Assembly: GCA_017478625.1 (NCBI GenBank)
Contig: JAFVDF010000005.1
Location: forward strand, 62,001-126,000
Direction of reading: 5' to 3'
DNA: 64,000 nt
Source: Alloprevotella sp.
GTDB taxonomy: Bacteria; Bacteroidota; Bacteroidia; Bacteroidales; Bacteroidaceae
Positions 55,291-64,000 of this stretch are shown here, one piece after another; within the stretch, counting starts at the first letter, position 1; each line of letters opens with the position of its first letter. Below the pieces are notes generated by a model, which was not told the DNA's origin, searched no databases, and was given only the letters and a program-made list of their open reading frames with translations. Made by a program: the position numbers and the translations under genes.

Positions 55291-55986
55291 ATGTCTTTCC
55301 AGTTTCAACAGTTTTATATCGACGATACACATTGCTCCCACAAAGTAGGTACTGACGGCGTGCTATTAGGCGCGTGGGCGGACTTACAGGACGCTCAGCA
55401 TATTCTGGATATTGGCTGTGGTAGCGGATTGATCAGTCTGATAGCCGCACAGCGAAGCAGAGCTATAGTTACGGGAGTGGAAATAAATTCTGCCGCTGCA
55501 GAAGACGCAACACGCAATGCAAAAGCCTCTCCTTGGAGCGAGCGAATCCGTATTATCAACCAAGATGTACGAGATTTTCAATCGCCAACCCCTTTTGATG
55601 TAATACTTTCTAATCCCCCATTCTTTCAAGAGACTCTTCTTCCCCCAGATGAAGCCCGGGCACAAGCCCGCCATACAGCATTGCTACCACTGTACTCACT
55701 TTTGAAACAGATCGACAGACTGGGAAGTGAGGATGTCTGGGTCTATCTCATCGTTCCTAATACTCTAAAAGCAGAAGTCTGCAAAACCAGCGCACAACAC
55801 GGACTTTTTATAGTAAATCAAACGGATGTCTATACAAAAGCCTCCAAACCCTGCAGAAGGCTACTGCTAAAACTAATGCGCAAACCACAGACAAGTCTGC
55901 ACGACAAACTTATCCTCCAGGAAGAAGATGGAAGTCGCTCAACCCAATACTCTACTTTAACAAAAGATTTATATCTACCTAGATAA
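55291..55986 (+). CDS. trmN6: tRNA1(Val) adenine-37 N6-methyltransferase (TrmN6/YfiC-like)
   Basis: From the ATG at 55291 the protein has 231 residues. The SAM-binding motif LDIGCGSGLISLIAAQR, acidic VEINSAAAEDA and the N6-adenine signature SNPPFFQ are clear, and the N-terminal KVGTDGVLLGAWA is typical of the YfiC family. It methylates A37 in tRNA1(Val), inferred from the family. The ATG is preceded at good distance by a TAnnTTTG promoter and follows the aroC terminator. rsmG begins 10 bases downstream. Confidence 0.88.
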   Translation: MSFQFQQFYIDDTHCSHKVGTDGVLLGAWADLQDAQHILDIGCGSGLISLIAAQRSRAIVTGVEINSAAAEDATRNAKASPWSERIRIINQDVRDFQSPTPFDVILSNPPFFQETLLPPDEARAQARHTALLPLYSLLKQIDRLGSEDVWVYLIVPNTLKAEVCKTSAQHGLFIVNQTDVYTKASKPCRRLLLKLMRKPQTSLHDKLILQEEDGSRSTQYSTLTKDLYLPR

Positions 55987-55996
55987 CAAGAAACTT

Positions 55997-56626
55997 ATGG
56001 ACAATATAAGCGTCATTCAAAAGTATTTCAAAGAACTGTCTGAAAAGCAGACCGAGCAGCTAATCCAGTTGGGCCCGCTGTATGCAGAATGGAACGAAAA
56101 AATCAATGTAATCTCGCGCAAAGATATAGACAACCTATATCTGCATCACATATTACATTCATTAGGTATTACCAAAGTTATTCGTTTCCGCCCACAGACT
56201 AAGGTTCTCGATTTAGGAACCGGCGGAGGATTTCCAGGCATTCCTCTCGCCATCCTTTTCCCAGAGGTAAAATTCACGCTCATAGATAGCATCGGCAAGA
56301 AGACTCTTGTAGCAAAAACCGTAGCCGAAGCTATCGGCCTGCAGAACGTTGAAATCCTGCATCGCAATATTGTTGAAGAACGGCGCAAATATGACTTTGT
56401 AGTAAGCCGGGCTGTGGCACAGTTGGGCGAAATTATAAATCTTACGAAAAAGAATCTGAGTAACGAACAGCACAATGCCCTTCCCAATGGCATACTATGC
56501 TTGAAAGGCGGAGACCTTTCGGAAGAATTGAAACGATATAAGAAATCGTCTGAGACATGGACCCTTTCCGATTTCTTCAACGAGGATTTCTTTGAGACCA
56601 AACATGTGGTTTACGTACACGCCTAA
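55997..56626 (+). CDS. rsmG: 16S rRNA (guanine-527 N7) methyltransferase
   Basis: A 209-residue SAM-dependent enzyme (GidB). The motifs WNEKINVISRKDIDNLYLHH, the SAM loop VLDLGTGGGFPGIPLAI, SIGKKTLVAKTVAEAIGL and FVVSRAVAQLGEI are in place. It modifies G527 in the 530 loop; loss is known in other bacteria to give low-level streptomycin resistance. It forms a translation-related pair with trmN6. Confidence 0.94.
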   Translation: MDNISVIQKYFKELSEKQTEQLIQLGPLYAEWNEKINVISRKDIDNLYLHHILHSLGITKVIRFRPQTKVLDLGTGGGFPGIPLAILFPEVKFTLIDSIGKKTLVAKTVAEAIGLQNVEILHRNIVEERRKYDFVVSRAVAQLGEIINLTKKNLSNEQHNALPNGILCLKGGDLSEELKRYKKSSETWTLSDFFNEDFFETKHVVYVHA

Positions 56627-56638
56627 TCTCCCATTCAG

Positions 56639-57289
56639 ATGCTTAGTATAAAATGTTTTGTAGTGAATGGCATTCAGGAAAACTGCTATGTCATCAACGA
56701 CGAAAGCCGTGAAGCTGTCATCATAGACTGTGGGGCACAAACCTTAGAGGAATGGAACCTCATAGAGGAGTATATCTCACGGCAACAGCTTCGTCCCATC
56801 CATCTGCTCAATACTCATGCACACTTTGACCATATTTGGGGTGTAAATTTCGTATATGAAACTTACGGCCTGAAGCCAGAGATGCACCCCGACGATATCT
56901 TCCTTTATGAAAATGTAGCAGATCAATTCCGCGCCATATTACACCGTGACATCCCTTTACTGCTTCCCCCAAATGGGCCTATATTGACAGAGGGCGAAAG
57001 CATAGACTTCGGCACACATCATCTAAGCGTAATCACCACACCGGGCCACACCCCTGGAGGAATATGCTTTTTTTGCCAAGAAGAATCGGTCCTGTTTACC
57101 GGCGACACTATCTTCCGTCAGGCTATAGGCCGTACAGATTTGCCGTACGGTAATTCAAGTAGCTTGCAACATAGTATCTTGCAAAAAATCCTGACATTAC
57201 CTAAACAAACCGTCCTATACCCAGGACATGGAGAACCGACAACGATTGGCGCAGAGCAGGCTTACTATGGTGTAGAATACTTGTCCTGA
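56639..57289 (+). CDS. Metallo-beta-lactamase-fold hydrolase (glyoxalase II-like)
   Basis: A 216-residue enzyme with the metal motif THAHFDH (H60, H62, D64, H65), then TTPGHTPGGICF, TGDTIFRQAIGRTDLPYG and YPGHGEPTTIG. It is of the short YcbL-type rather than true glyoxalase II, which has an extra C-terminal domain. Thioester hydrolysis is likely; the substrate is unknown. It lies 12 bases after rsmG. Confidence 0.88.
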   Translation: MLSIKCFVVNGIQENCYVINDESREAVIIDCGAQTLEEWNLIEEYISRQQLRPIHLLNTHAHFDHIWGVNFVYETYGLKPEMHPDDIFLYENVADQFRAILHRDIPLLLPPNGPILTEGESIDFGTHHLSVITTPGHTPGGICFFCQEESVLFTGDTIFRQAIGRTDLPYGNSSSLQHSILQKILTLPKQTVLYPGHGEPTTIGAEQAYYGVEYLS

Positions 57290-57371
57290 CCCACAGAAGG
57301 CCCGCGCCAACACTTTGCATTTCCAATCAGACACGCTATTTTAGCAGAAATAATAATAAACATATCCCACT

Positions 57372-58646
57372 ATGCTAACAATCAAACAAATTGAGACAAA
57401 CAAAGAAGTTATAATAAAAGGCCTCCGCAAAAAACATTTTGCAGGTGCCGAAGAAGCTATTGAGAAAGTAATTGAATTAAATAATAGCCGTAAGGCCGCG
57501 CAAGTTCAACTTGACAACCTGCTCAATCAGACAAAGCTGGCATCAAAAAATATAGGCCAATTGCTCAAAAACGGGCTCAAAGAAGAAGCCGAGGCTGAAA
57601 AACAAAAAATCGCAAGCCTCAAAAATCAAGCGGCCCTACTCAAGGAGGAAATGGAGAAAGCCGAACAGGAGCGAACGAAAGTGCTTCTGACCATTCCGAA
57701 TATTCCCTACGAAGAAGTACCAGAAGGAACTGGGGCAGAAGACAATGTAATCGTAAAACAAGGCGGACAACTCATTGACTTACCTGAAAATCCGCTTCCA
57801 CATTGGGAACTTGCAAAAAAATACAACCTTATTGATTTTGATTTGGGCGTTAAAATCAGCGGAGCCGGTTTTCCTGTTTATGTAGGACTGGGGGCAAGAC
57901 TCCAACGTGCCCTTATAAACTTTTTCCTTGACGAAGCCCGTAAGGCAGGATATACTGAAATAATGCCACCCACGGTAGTAAATGCCGATTCCGGCTATGG
58001 CACAGGTCAGCTCCCAGATAAAGAGGGACAAATGTATCATTGTGAATTAGACGATTTATACTTGATTCCAACGGCAGAAGTACCTGTTACTAACATTTAT
58101 CGTGGAGAGATTCTGGACATTAAGGACCTACCTATCAAGAATTGCGCATATACACAATGCTTCCGCCGTGAAGCCGGAAGTTATGGTAAGGATGTGCGCG
58201 GACTGAACAGACTTCACGAATTTTCCAAGATAGAGATTGTGCGAATAGATACCCCTGAACACTCGCGCGACAGTCATAAAGAGATGTTGGAGCATGTAGA
58301 AGGACTATTGCAGAAGCTTGAGCTCCCATACCGCATTCTCTTGCTCTGTGGCGGTGATATGAGTTTCACATCCAGTATTTGCTATGACTTTGAGGTCTAT
58401 TCTGAGGCTCAAAAACGCTGGCTGGAAGTAAGTTCTGTCTCTAATTTCGACAGCTATCAGGCTAACAGGATGCAATGCCGATATCGTGATGAAGAAAAGA
58501 AGATACAACTCTGTCACACCCTCAATGGGTCGGCTCTTGCACTACCTAGAATTGTGGCCGCACTATTAGAGAATTTTCAGACGCCAGAGGGAATTCGAAT
58601 CCCGAAAGCATTGCAGCCCTATATGGGTACGGACATTATCCGATAA
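57372..58646 (+). CDS. serS: Seryl-tRNA synthetase
   Basis: A 424-residue class II synthetase. The N-terminal long antiparallel coiled coil that binds the tRNA-Ser extra arm spans about 27-100 (AQVQLDNLLNQTKLASKNIG, AEAEKQKIASLKNQAALLKEE). The catalytic core has motif 2 CFRREAGSYGKDVRGLNRLHEF and motif 3 NGSALALPRIVAALLEN, split here as quotes shorter than the full region. It charges tRNA-Ser and tRNA-Sec if present. No T-box or other leader is visible in the 82-base upstream gap. ruvX follows after five bases. Confidence 0.96.
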   Translation: MLTIKQIETNKEVIIKGLRKKHFAGAEEAIEKVIELNNSRKAAQVQLDNLLNQTKLASKNIGQLLKNGLKEEAEAEKQKIASLKNQAALLKEEMEKAEQERTKVLLTIPNIPYEEVPEGTGAEDNVIVKQGGQLIDLPENPLPHWELAKKYNLIDFDLGVKISGAGFPVYVGLGARLQRALINFFLDEARKAGYTEIMPPTVVNADSGYGTGQLPDKEGQMYHCELDDLYLIPTAEVPVTNIYRGEILDIKDLPIKNCAYTQCFRREAGSYGKDVRGLNRLHEFSKIEIVRIDTPEHSRDSHKEMLEHVEGLLQKLELPYRILLLCGGDMSFTSSICYDFEVYSEAQKRWLEVSSVSNFDSYQANRMQCRYRDEEKKIQLCHTLNGSALALPRIVAALLENFQTPEGIRIPKALQPYMGTDIIR

Positions 58647-58651
58647 GAATT

Positions 58652-59083
58652 ATGGGACGAATTCTTTGTATAGACTACGGAAAGAAACGGTGCGGAATTG
58701 CCGTCACAGACGTCTTGCAAATAATTCCCAACGGGCTTACAACCGTTCCGACGCACGAACTTCTCAACTTTTTGGAAACTTATATACAAAAAGAGAACGT
58801 GGAACGTTTTGTGCTGGGACTGCCCAAACAGCCTAATGGTCAGCCTTCTGAAAACCAAGCACGCGTGCTACAATTTGCCAAAACGCTACAAAAAAAAATC
58901 AGCCACATTCCCATTGACTTCTATGACGAACGTTTCACTTCCGTGCTGGCTCATCAAGCTATGCTGGATACACTAAAAAAAGAACAACGTCGCAACAAGG
59001 AACTCGTGGACGAGATTAGTGCCTGCATTATCTTACGAGATTATCTTGAAAGTCAAAGCAAAAGCCCTGCAAGTCCGTACTGA
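58652..59083 (+). CDS. ruvX: RuvX/YqgF pre-16S rRNA nuclease (RNase H-fold)
   Basis: A 143-residue RNase H-fold protein. It starts [19 protein letters not shown] and has [12 protein letters not shown] and [12 protein letters not shown], the three conserved acidic motifs of the YqgF family. It trims the 5' end of pre-16S rRNA. Five bases separate it from serS and 35 from def, so this is a translation-related operon. Confidence 0.9.
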   Translation: MGRILCIDYGKKRCGIAVTDVLQIIPNGLTTVPTHELLNFLETYIQKENVERFVLGLPKQPNGQPSENQARVLQFAKTLQKKISHIPIDFYDERFTSVLAHQAMLDTLKKEQRRNKELVDEISACIILRDYLESQSKSPASPY

Positions 59084-59118
59084 ACAACCCTCAAAAGAAC
59101 CTTCCTAAAAAGACAATT

Positions 59119-59676
59119 ATGGTACTTCCCATTTACACTATTGGCCAACCCGTCCTGCGCAAGGTGGCCGAAGATATCTCTCTCGACTATCCAAATTTGA
59201 AAGAGTTGATAGAGAATATGTTCGAGACAATGTACAAAAGTGACGGTGTTGGACTCGCCGCGCCCCAGATAGGATTGTCTATCCGCGTAGTAGTCATCAC
59301 ACTTGACGTTCTAAAATCCGAATTCCCGGAATACGCAGGTTTCAATCATGCCTATATCAATCCACACATCGTAGAAACCGACGATTCCGATATGGAAACG
59401 CTCGAAGAGGGTTGTCTGAGTCTTCCAGGAATCCATGAGCCTGTTCGACGCCCTAAGCGAATCCGTGTGCAATATATAGACGAAGAGCTGAAAGCACATG
59501 ATGAATGGGTAGAAGGATATTTGGCTCGTGTTATGCAACATGAGTTTGATCATCTGGAAGGTGTTGTTTTCACCGATCGCCTATCCCCTCTGCGTAAACA
59601 ACTCATCAAGAAAAAGATGCAACAGTTACGCAACGGAAAAGTAAGTTGCCATTATCGCGTTAAGCCTTTGAAATAG
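59119..59676 (+). CDS. def: Peptide deformylase
   Basis: A 185-residue metalloenzyme that removes formyl from nascent N-terminal methionine. All three motifs are present: [10 protein letters not shown] (43-52), EGCLSLPG (97-104, metal ligand C99) and HEFDH (141-145). Length is normal. Confidence 0.95.
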   Translation: MVLPIYTIGQPVLRKVAEDISLDYPNLKELIENMFETMYKSDGVGLAAPQIGLSIRVVVITLDVLKSEFPEYAGFNHAYINPHIVETDDSDMETLEEGCLSLPGIHEPVRRPKRIRVQYIDEELKAHDEWVEGYLARVMQHEFDHLEGVVFTDRLSPLRKQLIKKKMQQLRNGKVSCHYRVKPLK

Positions 59677-59696
59677 TCCATCGTAATATTACGTTG

Positions 59697-61739
59697 ATGC
59701 CCAAGCCTATCCGACTGACATATTTCCTAATTTGTGCCCTCGCCTGCAGCCTTCTCGCTACGCATGCAAGGGCGCAAATCAATGTAGACAATGTGCTGTT
59801 TATGGGGCGGAGCGCACTAAGTGCTGACGACAATATCACAGCAATCCATTACTTTAATCAAGCCATTCAGGCAAGGCCTCAAAATGCCCAAGCCTACTAT
59901 TTCCGAAGTTACGCGAAGTTTGTCTTAGAGGACTTTCACGGTGCAGAAACCGATTGCACCCATGCCGTTGAACTCAATCCTTATGTGATCGACTTTTATC
60001 TATTGCGAGGCTTGTGCAGAATTAACCTCGGAGATTTTGATGGGGCCCTTAAAGATTATACAAGAGCCTTAGATGACACACCAGACGATATTGGTGCACG
60101 CTTCAATCAAGGATATTGTTATCTGCAACTTAAGCAAACGGCTCAGGCTGATAGTGCCATGAATCGAGTGCTCGGACGTTCTCCACGCTACTATAGGGCT
60201 TTTATGATGAAGACTCAGATTGCACTTGAAGAGAAGGATACTTTACGCGGGCTACATTGGATAGATTCTCTGCTTACCTTTAGGCCTCGCGAAGTGGCCG
60301 CATGGCAATTTAAGGGTCAATATGCGCTTGACAAGGAAGAATATGAGCAGGCAGATTCTTTCCTTACAAAATCCATAAAATACGACACCGAAAATTTTGA
60401 AGGATACCTACTGCGGGCTATGGCGCGTAATGGCATGAATCGATTTGACGATGCCATTGGTGACTACACCCGTGTAATCGAACTTGTTCCCCAACATTTT
60501 GTGGCACATTATAATCGGGCGTTACTCCGCGCCCTTGTAGGGGATGACAATCGGGCTTTGGCCGATTTCTCCTATGTACTTCAGCGCGAACCCGATAATA
60601 CACTGGCCCGATATAATAGGGCATTGCTCCGCGAACGGACAGGCGATTTTCAAGGAGCTATTACAGATTATACGGAACTTATAAAAGCCTATCCAGATTT
60701 CACATACGGTTATTATGCCCGAGCCGCTTGTCGCAGAAAAGTAGGTGACATTAGAGGGGCTTTAGCCGACGAAACCGTCGTAGCCCGGACTCAATTGGAC
60801 ATTGCATTCTCCAAGCCACGTAAAAAGTCTTTCAAGGAAGTCCGGCGACGGAGTGATCTGGCATTGGAACATTATGATCGACTCATCGAAGAGGATAAAG
60901 ATACAGCCCGAATATTCGGAGATATTGTTATAGGGAAGGTACAAAACACTAAAGCCGTCCAAGAATTTCTACCCCTATTCCAATTGGCTCTCCACACAGA
61001 ATCGGCCTATGGATACCATGCTTTAGGATTCATAGACGATCTTGATATTCTGCAAAAAGCCTTTACACCCATTGAACTCAAAGCAGAACGGGAGGAAACC
61101 GGCGATAGAATCTTGAAAAAGTGTAGTAGAAAGATTTTCTTTACTGCGGAACTGTCCCAAGAAGATATTGATAATGTCTCTCGACATAATGATAGGATTT
61201 TACCTGACGTGAGCAATCTGCCCCTACGTCAAAGATTCTTGCTTCTTTCTATGTTGTATCGCCAGGTGTATGCACTCTCCGACGCTCTGGAATATGCCCA
61301 CCAGGCAGTCCAAGCCGATTCCACCTCTGTGCTTACTTACCTCAATCGTGCCGGTATTATGATGGCATTAGCCAGAAATAATCGTTCTGAAATTTTCTCC
61401 GATGCACCTCAGGAGACATCCTTGAAATCCTCGCCAAACTATCGTCAAGCCATCGAGGAAGATTATTTTGCCGCGCTACACTTAGCTCCCACAAATGCTT
61501 ACATCTATTATAATAGAGGATGTTATTATGCAATGCTTGAGCAGTGGGATGCTGCGATGTCAGACTTTAATCGCGCAATCGAATTAGACGCGCGACTGGC
61601 TGAAGCCTATTATAATAGAGGCATAATCTATCTTACTACAGGTCAGAAAGACCTTGCCATACCAGACCTCAGTAAGGCTGGCGAACTAGGACTTTATAAA
61701 GCCTACAATCTGCTCAAACAAACACGTTCAAACAAATAG
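59697..61739 (+). CDS. Exported tetratricopeptide-repeat protein
   Basis: A 680-residue protein from the ATG at 59697 (a TTG just before is less likely). A signal peptide ending ATHARAQ is followed by TPR units over most of the length: ITAIHYFNQAIQARPQNAQA, YYFRSYAKFVLEDFHGAE, RINLGDFDGALKDYTRALDD, DDAIGDYTRVIELVPQ, AMSDFNRAIELDARLAEAYY and others. A ~150-residue stretch near 370-480 has no evident repeat. Such TPR scaffolds hold protein complexes at the periplasmic side or outer membrane. There is no PD40 or OmpA domain, so a link to gliding/secretion is not shown. Confidence 0.85.
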   Translation: MPKPIRLTYFLICALACSLLATHARAQINVDNVLFMGRSALSADDNITAIHYFNQAIQARPQNAQAYYFRSYAKFVLEDFHGAETDCTHAVELNPYVIDFYLLRGLCRINLGDFDGALKDYTRALDDTPDDIGARFNQGYCYLQLKQTAQADSAMNRVLGRSPRYYRAFMMKTQIALEEKDTLRGLHWIDSLLTFRPREVAAWQFKGQYALDKEEYEQADSFLTKSIKYDTENFEGYLLRAMARNGMNRFDDAIGDYTRVIELVPQHFVAHYNRALLRALVGDDNRALADFSYVLQREPDNTLARYNRALLRERTGDFQGAITDYTELIKAYPDFTYGYYARAACRRKVGDIRGALADETVVARTQLDIAFSKPRKKSFKEVRRRSDLALEHYDRLIEEDKDTARIFGDIVIGKVQNTKAVQEFLPLFQLALHTESAYGYHALGFIDDLDILQKAFTPIELKAEREETGDRILKKCSRKIFFTAELSQEDIDNVSRHNDRILPDVSNLPLRQRFLLLSMLYRQVYALSDALEYAHQAVQADSTSVLTYLNRAGIMMALARNNRSEIFSDAPQETSLKSSPNYRQAIEEDYFAALHLAPTNAYIYYNRGCYYAMLEQWDAAMSDFNRAIELDARLAEAYYNRGIIYLTTGQKDLAIPDLSKAGELGLYKAYNLLKQTRSNK

Positions 61740-61763
61740 TTTATACCTCAACCTCCTTTTTCC

Positions 61764-62378
61764 ATGAAGAAATATAACGATGAATCCCGCCAACAAGTCA
61801 CACCTATCAGCAAGGCGTGGCGAGAAGATATCCGAAAGGCTGTAGATATAATGTGGAAAGGCGGTATAATCCTTTATCCCACCGATACTATTTGGGGCAT
61901 TGGATGTGATGCCACGAATGAAGATGCCGTGCGACGTGTCTATGAAATAAAGCAACGCATCGACTCAAAAGCACTTATCTGCTTAACAGATAATGATGCG
62001 AAACTGCCCTATTATGTAAAAGACGTACCGCCCATAGCTTGGGATTTGCTTGAACTTTCTGTCAAGCCACTGACCCTTGTGCTGGATCAAGCGCGTAATC
62101 TGGCCCCCAATCTTCTGGCTGAAGATGGTTCTGTAGGTATTCGCATTACCAAAGAACCCTTTAGCAAGGAACTCTGTTTCCGTATGCGCAAAATGATTGT
62201 ATCCACTTCTGCCAATATTAGTGGCCAGCCTGCTCCGAGATGCTTTGATGAAATTTCCGATACTCTGAAGCAATCCGTCGATTATATATGCACGTCGCGT
62301 CGCAACGAGCGCAATCCGGCAGCTTCCTCCGTCATTCGGCTTCGCTCGAATGGCGAAGTCTGCGTTATACGCCAATAA
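61764..62378 (+). CDS. L-threonylcarbamoyladenylate synthase (Sua5/YrdC family)
   Basis: A 204-residue single-domain protein of the YrdC/YciO type. The nucleotide-binding pattern GGIILYPTDTIWGIGCDATN, KQRIDSKALICLT, DGSVGIRITKEPFSKEL and STSANISGQPAP is intact. It makes threonylcarbamoyl-AMP for the t6A37 modification of ANN-decoding tRNAs. It lacks the C-terminal Sua5 domain, so TsaC is the closer functional name; a YciO paralogue is a possible alternative. Confidence 0.85.
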   Translation: MKKYNDESRQQVTPISKAWREDIRKAVDIMWKGGIILYPTDTIWGIGCDATNEDAVRRVYEIKQRIDSKALICLTDNDAKLPYYVKDVPPIAWDLLELSVKPLTLVLDQARNLAPNLLAEDGSVGIRITKEPFSKELCFRMRKMIVSTSANISGQPAPRCFDEISDTLKQSVDYICTSRRNERNPAASSVIRLRSNGEVCVIRQ

Positions 62379-62401
62379 TCTGATTTGCCAACTCTCGTAT
62401 A

Positions 62402-64000
62402 ATGATACTACATTATATCACTCGCCCACTCTTCTACCTGAAGAATAAACATCTCACTCAACGACAGTTCTTCCTGCTGTTGAGTTTTATCGTGGGCCTA
62501 TTCTCTGCCCTTGCAGCCTGCTTCCTCAAATGGCTGATACATATTATAGAGATAATTCTGACCCAACAATTTGACCGTACAGAGGAGCATTGGCTCTATT
62601 TGATATATCCCATCGTTGGAATCGTGCTTACAGTTTTGTTCGTCAAATATGTAGTCCACGATGATATCAGTCATGGCATCACAAAGATACTATTCGCCCT
62701 TTCCAGGAAACAAGGCCATTTGCAGAAACACAACTGCTGGTCAAGTGTTATAGCGTCCTCTCTGACAATTGGCTTCGGCGGTTCTGTGGGTGCAGAATCC
62801 CCTATCGTACTTACAGGCTCGGCCATTGGCTCAAACCTAGGTAGTCTGTTCAAATTAGAGCACCGTGCGTTGATGCTATTAGTCGGTTGTGGAGCAAGTG
62901 GGGCCATTGCCGGTATTTTCAAGGCCCCTATAGCCGGGGTAGTATTCACTTTGGAAGTATTAATGGTCGATTTGACAATGGCCTCGTTGCTTCCGTTGCT
63001 TATAGCCAGCCTTACAGCCACATGTACGGCCTACGCTCTGACTGGTATGGGAGCGATGTTTGAATTTCATATGAATGAATCTTTTGCCATTAGGCAGATA
63101 CCTTCTACCATATTGCTGGGTATCGGCTGTGGCTTGCTCTCACTCTATTTCACGCGCGTAACCAATCGTGTGGAGAACTTTTTTCGACGAATCAACCAGA
63201 TATGGATTAGAATTGCCATAGGTGGTACACTGTTAGCCTTTCTGATTTTTTTATTTCCACCTCTATATGGAGAAGGCTATAATACCATCAATGTCGTGCT
63301 TAATGCCTCCAATCCGTCCGATTTTAATGCCCTGCTGAACAACTCTATTTTTTATGGAGAGTCCCATAATCTACTCTTGTTTATTGGTGCTATCATCTTG
63401 TTAAAGGCATTTGCCTCTACGGCTACTAATGCAAGTGGCGGATGTGGCGGACTTTTCGCTCCAAGCCTCTTCTTGGGCTGCCTTGGCGGACTGTTTTTTT
63501 CGGCTGTATGGAACGATTTTCATATACTTCATACAGAACTACCCAACCACAACTACGCCCTTCTAGGTATGGCAGGTATTATGAGTGGTGTTTTTCACGC
63601 TCCGCTAACTGGCGTTTTCCTCATCGCCGAACTCACAGGTGGCTACGATCTTTTCATTCCTCTGATGATTGTTTCCACAGCTTCTTATCTGGTCATCCAT
63701 ATCTTTGAGCCTCACAGCATTTATGCTATGCGCTTGGCCAGACACGGCGACTTGCTGACACATAACACCGACCAATCTGTGCTCACGCTTATGTCGCTGG
63801 ATGCCGTGATAGACAAAACCATACCTCGCTTAGCTCCAGAGATGGATTTAGGCCAGATAGTAAAAATTGTCTCAGACAAATCACAAGACGACTTTGCCGT
63901 AACCGATGGAGAGGGTATGCTTTTGGGGATCATAAACCTCCACGCAATACGTCTCTATATTTTCCGAAACGAATTATACCACGAATTTGTGGCGGCGCAG
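62402..64000 (+). CDS. ClC-family chloride channel/antiporter (partial, runs off the window)
   Basis: The frame opens at the ATG 62402 (MILHYITRPLFYLKNKHL) and stays open to the end, 533 codons so far. About ten to eleven hydrophobic helices are seen with ClC filter motifs: GSVGAESPIV (equivalent of GxEGP, gating glutamate kept), and GGLFAPSLFLG (GxFxP). The last ~80 residues (LDAVIDKTIPRLAPEMDLGQ, VTDGEGMLLGIINLHAIR) start CBS domains, which often sense nucleotides. The 3' end lies outside the window. It probably exchanges chloride for protons. The start lies 23 bases after the Sua5 gene stop. Confidence 0.88.
   Translation, partial: MILHYITRPLFYLKNKHLTQRQFFLLLSFIVGLFSALAACFLKWLIHIIEIILTQQFDRTEEHWLYLIYPIVGIVLTVLFVKYVVHDDISHGITKILFALSRKQGHLQKHNCWSSVIASSLTIGFGGSVGAESPIVLTGSAIGSNLGSLFKLEHRALMLLVGCGASGAIAGIFKAPIAGVVFTLEVLMVDLTMASLLPLLIASLTATCTAYALTGMGAMFEFHMNESFAIRQIPSTILLGIGCGLLSLYFTRVTNRVENFFRRINQIWIRIAIGGTLLAFLIFLFPPLYGEGYNTINVVLNASNPSDFNALLNNSIFYGESHNLLLFIGAIILLKAFASTATNASGGCGGLFAPSLFLGCLGGLFFSAVWNDFHILHTELPNHNYALLGMAGIMSGVFHAPLTGVFLIAELTGGYDLFIPLMIVSTASYLVIHIFEPHSIYAMRLARHGDLLTHNTDQSVLTLMSLDAVIDKTIPRLAPEMDLGQIVKIVSDKSQDDFAVTDGEGMLLGIINLHAIRLYIFRNELYHEFVAAQ

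Overview
The window looks like chromosomal DNA of a Bacteroidales bacterium (Bacteroidota). I infer this from the gene families: an RprX/RprY-type two-component pair, a CHU_C (type IX secretion type B) tail protein, an EttA and a degenerate YbiT-like ABC-F protein, a Bacteroidota-type ClC channel, a BY-kinase with a tyrosine-rich tail and a GH2 enzyme with extra C-terminal domains. It also fits that most genes lack strong Shine-Dalgarno sites and that several promoters match the Bacteroidota -7 element TAnnTTTG. A Prevotellaceae-like member is plausible, but there is no rRNA to settle the genus. Only one RNA gene was found, tRNA-Arg(TCT). There is no CRISPR array, no intact insertion sequence and no complete prophage.

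Layout. 0-16 kb (plus strand): a metallophosphoesterase, clpC, rfbC, lepA, an FtsE-like ATPase, lysC, a CHU_C protein, uvrA, a POT-family transporter, and a B3/4-domain plus DUF5131 pair. 16-21 kb (minus strand): ettA, ribBA, a BAX-inhibitor-1 family protein and an AspC-type aminotransferase, with an intrinsic terminator beyond them. 21.2 kb: tRNA-Arg. 21.6-32.2 kb (minus strand): a surface-polysaccharide locus that reads WecA-like initiator, Wzc-like tyrosine kinase, UDP-sugar dehydrogenase, polymerase/ligase-like membrane protein, GT2, CapK-like adenylating enzyme, GT4, GT2. 32.5-38.9 kb (plus): YbiT-like ABC-F, grpE, dnaJ, folC and an HtrA protease. 38.9-39.7 kb: a degraded mobile-element scar between 42-bp direct repeats. 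39.7-44.2 kb (minus): GH2 glycosidase, uridine phosphorylase-like protein and a PD40-type envelope protein. 44.3-50.3 kb (plus): LysM/periplasmic-binding protein, outer-membrane barrel, Dabb protein, MltF-like transglycosylase, rprX and rprY. 50.3-51.4 kb (minus): hemW. 51.7-64 kb (plus): dnaX, slyD-like, aroC, trmN6-like, rsmG, metallo-beta-lactamase-fold hydrolase, serS, ruvX, def, TPR protein, Sua5-type protein and a ClC channel cut by the window end.

How the genes work together. Much of the window is core translation, tRNA and protein-quality machinery (lepA, ettA, rsmG, trmN6, serS, def, sua5; clpC, grpE, dnaJ, htrA, slyD) interleaved with envelope functions. Two protein-quality transcription units, clpC and grpE-dnaJ, each carry a sequence with the exact -24/-12 geometry of a sigma-54 (RpoN) promoter, which suggests shared control. 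The polysaccharide cluster has initiation, chain-length control, precursor synthesis and glycosyl transfer, but no flippase or outer-membrane exporter in view.

Most worth a second look: the two RpoN-like promoters; three near-perfect palindromes at exact 21-bp spacing between hemW and dnaX; the YbiT-like protein whose second ATPase site appears dead; a 7-unit dinucleotide repeat inside a glycosyltransferase gene; a 21-bp tandem repeat encoding the kinase tyrosine tail; the repeat-flanked mobile-element scar at 39.0-39.5 kb; and a palindrome-dense intergenic region at 15.5-16.1 kb with a possible small RNA.
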